Assembly (NCBI GenBank): GCA_016297695.1
Contig: JAEDGC010000027.1
Coordinates: forward strand, 1 to 23,034
DNA: 23,034 bases
Source: Bacilli bacterium
Lineage (GTDB): Bacteria; Bacillota_I; Bacilli_A; RF39; UBA660
Direction of reading: 5' to 3'
The notes under the pieces were generated by a model that had not been told where the DNA came from, did not search any database, and was given only the letters and a program-made list of their open reading frames with translations. Both the position numbers and the translations under genes were made by a program. Position 1 is the stretch's first letter. Every line of letters begins with the position of its first letter. Below are positions 21,628 to 23,034 of the stretch, one piece after another.

Positions 21628-21645
21628 AATGTCAATTTTGACATT
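21628..21645. repeat. Palindrome between divergent genes with TTGACA on both strands
   Basis: AATGTCAA and TTGACATT (21628-21635, 21638-21645) form a perfect 8-bp inverted repeat around TT. Each arm reads outward as TTGACA, a sigma-A -35 box. On minus, TATTAG lies 16 nt on, toward the YjcZ-like gene. The -10 box toward ftsW is weak. It could be a shared -35 region or a regulator site. Confidence 0.4.
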
Positions 21646-21716
21646 AAAAAATCCTAATTTTTTTAAATAAGTTTTTAAAATCATATAAATATGATATTAT
21701 TAATATAGGTGAAAGT

Positions 21717-22871
21717 ATGAAGAATGTGTTAAGTAAAATGGATAAGCCATTATTGTTTTTTACAATTTTATATTCGATACTAGGTTTAATTATGATACTT
21801 AGTGCTTCATCAGTATCTGCGGTATTAAGATACAATGTTTCAACTTATTATTTTTTTATTCGTCAGTTATTGTTTGTTTTGTTTTCTTTTTTTATAGGAT
21901 TTATTATTTTAAAATTTCCAACAAGTAAGTATAAATATTTTACACCATTTTTAGTCTTGGGAATTTTGGCAGCTTTAGTTGGATTATTTGTTTATGGAAA
22001 AATATCAAATGGTGCTCAAAGTTGGTACCGTATAGGTTTTTTTAATTTACAACCTACAGAATTTTCAAAATCTATTTTGATTATTTATATGGCTGTATTC
22101 TATGATAGGATAATAAAAAGGAAAAATACTAACTTATATAATTATTTGATACCAATTTCGGTAGCTATAGTAATGTTTTTACTTATTTGTATGCAACCAG
22201 ATTTTGGTGGAGCAGTAATATTAGCTGGAATTGCCTTTTTAATTTTTATGATTTTACCAATTGAAAAAAATAATTTAGCGAAATTATTAAAGTTTTTAGG
22301 AATTGCTATAATTGTTGGAGGAATAGTATTTATTAATTCAGGAAATGATTTTTTTAATAGTACGCAACTATCTCGTTTTAAGTTTAAAGAACCATGCAAA
22401 CGTTACAAGGAAGATACAGGTTATCAAGTATGTAATGGGTTTATCGCCATGCATAATGGTGGTTTATTTGGAACAGGACTTGGAAATTCTACGCAAAAAT
22501 ATTTGTATTTGCCAGAAGCTCATACTGATTTTATATTTGCAATAATTGTTGAAGAACTAGGACTTATCTTTGGAATATTATTAATTATTGGTTATATTTA
22601 TATTCTTTATCGGATACTAAAAATTGCTAAAAAAGCATACACTTTAAGAGGCGCAATTTTAGCATATGGAACATTCGCTTTAATTCTTATGCATTTATTA
22701 ATTAATTTTCTTGGAATTTTAGCAGTTATTCCTCTTACAGGAGTGCCAGTCCCTTTATTAAGTTATGGTGGAAGTTTTACAATAAATATTATAGTTATGT
22801 TATTTGTTGTTCAAAGAGTTGCAATAGAAAATAATATTGCCAAGTCTAAGTTAGAAATGTCTTTAAAATAA
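21717..22871 (+). CDS. ftsW: SEDS-family peptidoglycan glycosyltransferase, FtsW-type
   Basis: This 384-residue protein has about ten membrane helices and polymerises lipid II into glycan strands during division, together with a class B penicillin-binding protein. SEDS landmarks are NLQPTEFSK, CMQPDFGGAVI, GLFGTGLGNSTQKYLYLPEAHTDFIFA (with the catalytic Asp in HTDF) and GVPVPLLSYGGS. The LYLPEAHTDF form is nearer FtsW than RodA. The outside loop before it has two Cys 11 residues apart (PCKRY..YQVC), perhaps a disulfide. AGGTGA lies upstream of the ATG. A terminator follows, so it stands alone. Confidence 0.9.
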   Translation: MKNVLSKMDKPLLFFTILYSILGLIMILSASSVSAVLRYNVSTYYFFIRQLLFVLFSFFIGFIILKFPTSKYKYFTPFLVLGILAALVGLFVYGKISNGAQSWYRIGFFNLQPTEFSKSILIIYMAVFYDRIIKRKNTNLYNYLIPISVAIVMFLLICMQPDFGGAVILAGIAFLIFMILPIEKNNLAKLLKFLGIAIIVGGIVFINSGNDFFNSTQLSRFKFKEPCKRYKEDTGYQVCNGFIAMHNGGLFGTGLGNSTQKYLYLPEAHTDFIFAIIVEELGLIFGILLIIGYIYILYRILKIAKKAYTLRGAILAYGTFALILMHLLINFLGILAVIPLTGVPVPLLSYGGSFTINIIVMLFVVQRVAIENNIAKSKLEMSLK

Positions 22872-22899
22872 AAATATGATAAAAAATCATATTTTTTTT
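22871..22899 (+). terminator. Terminator of ftsW
   Basis: A 10-bp perfect stem (22871-22880 with 22886-22895) with an AAAAA loop and a T run begins at the last base of the ftsW stop. Confidence 0.85.
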
Positions 22900-22910
22900 A
22901 TGAAAAAAAA

Positions 22911-22950
22911 GGAAATTGACTATTTATCGGTAATATGACTAGTAGGAGGG
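22911..22950 (+). promoter_or_regulatory. Conserved 40-bp upstream block, copy 2
   Basis: This matches 3623-3662 at 35 of 40 positions, including an unbroken TTTATCGGTAATAT. It likewise follows an A run and a terminator, and ends in a ribosome binding site (GGAGGG). It starts 46 bp before the ATG of the last gene. See copy 1 for possible promoter readings. Confidence 0.55.
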
Positions 22951-22956
22951 TAGTTT

Positions 22957-23034
22957 ATGAATTATTATAATGAAATAAAAAATGAACTAATAAATAATGA
23001 AATAACTAAGAGAGTAAAAGATTATTCTAAGAAT
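22957..23034 (+). CDS. Start of a probable DUF1016/YhcG-family nuclease-like protein (partial)
   Basis: Only the first 26 codons are inside the window, without a stop. The reading (MNYYNEIKNELINNEITKRV then KDYSKN) resembles the N-terminus of DUF1016/YhcG-type proteins, as far as I recall them. These have an N-terminal DNA-binding-like part and a PDDEXK nuclease domain, and are often found in defence or mobile regions. The call rests on a short stretch, so it is tentative. GGAGGG lies 6 nt before the ATG, and the conserved block 22911-22950 is its upstream region. Confidence 0.5.
   Translation, partial: MNYYNEIKNELINNEITKRVKDYSKN

Noticed and set aside
1..23034. CRISPR array, insertion sequence or prophage
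   Set aside because: No spaced direct repeats, transposase, integrase or phage structural genes were seen on either strand.
1..23034. Mollicute-type code with TGA read as Trp
   Set aside because: TGA ends several well bounded genes (for example rimM and the SpoU methyltransferase) and conserved Trp positions use TGG.

Overview
The window reads as a chromosomal segment of an AT-rich, spore-forming, Gram-positive bacterium, probably an uncultivated gut Bacillota/Bacilli lineage near the Erysipelotrichia or RF39-like groups. This rests on composition, Firmicutes-type Shine-Dalgarno sequences, ATGA/TAATG-coupled genes and sporulation genes (GerM-, GerE-, SpoIIIAH-, YlbD- and YjcZ-like). TGA is a normal stop here and Trp is TGG, so this is not a UGA-recoding Mollicute. 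The taxonomic placement is inference.

Layout: 1-830 has no intact gene. It holds hairpins, a short coding remnant and repeated copies of the sequence that flanks the tRNA-Arg(UCU) at 831-907 (minus). Next come minus-strand gerM, gerE and spoIIIAH genes (949-2756). A PF06541-type membrane protein follows on plus, then a compact bacteriocin cassette (3671-6411): a C39-peptidase ABC transporter, a small membrane accessory protein and two overlooked short genes. Each short gene has a textbook 14-residue double-glycine leader and GxxxG motifs, so they look like a two-peptide (class IIb-like) bacteriocin. Then comes a housekeeping run: YgjP-type metalloprotease, SpoU methyltransferase, rimM, trmD, two unrecognised genes, rplS, ruvA, ruvB. 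An AbiEi/AbiEii type IV toxin-antitoxin pair with a palindromic operator follows.

The most striking object is the gene at 13545-15443. It encodes a membrane-anchored surface protein with a C-type-lectin/FGE-like C-terminus. Its last 150 bp are 58% G+C (87 of 150) in a very AT-rich background, and the codons look like products of adenine-directed mutagenesis of AAC/AAT codons. Two perfect inverted repeats follow directly. This is what a diversity-generating retroelement (DGR) variable repeat looks like, but no reverse transcriptase, template repeat or Avd gene is in the window, so it is probably a remote target served in trans.

The right part carries parE-parC (topoisomerase IV), a ylbD-ylbE-like pair, a type IV pilin-like protein, a divergent YjcZ-like small protein, an ftsW-type SEDS gene and the start of a probable DUF1016/YhcG-family gene. 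A 40-bp block (35 of 40 identical) sits just upstream of both the bacteriocin transporter and this last gene, 19 kb apart. That suggests a shared promoter or regulatory element for accessory functions.
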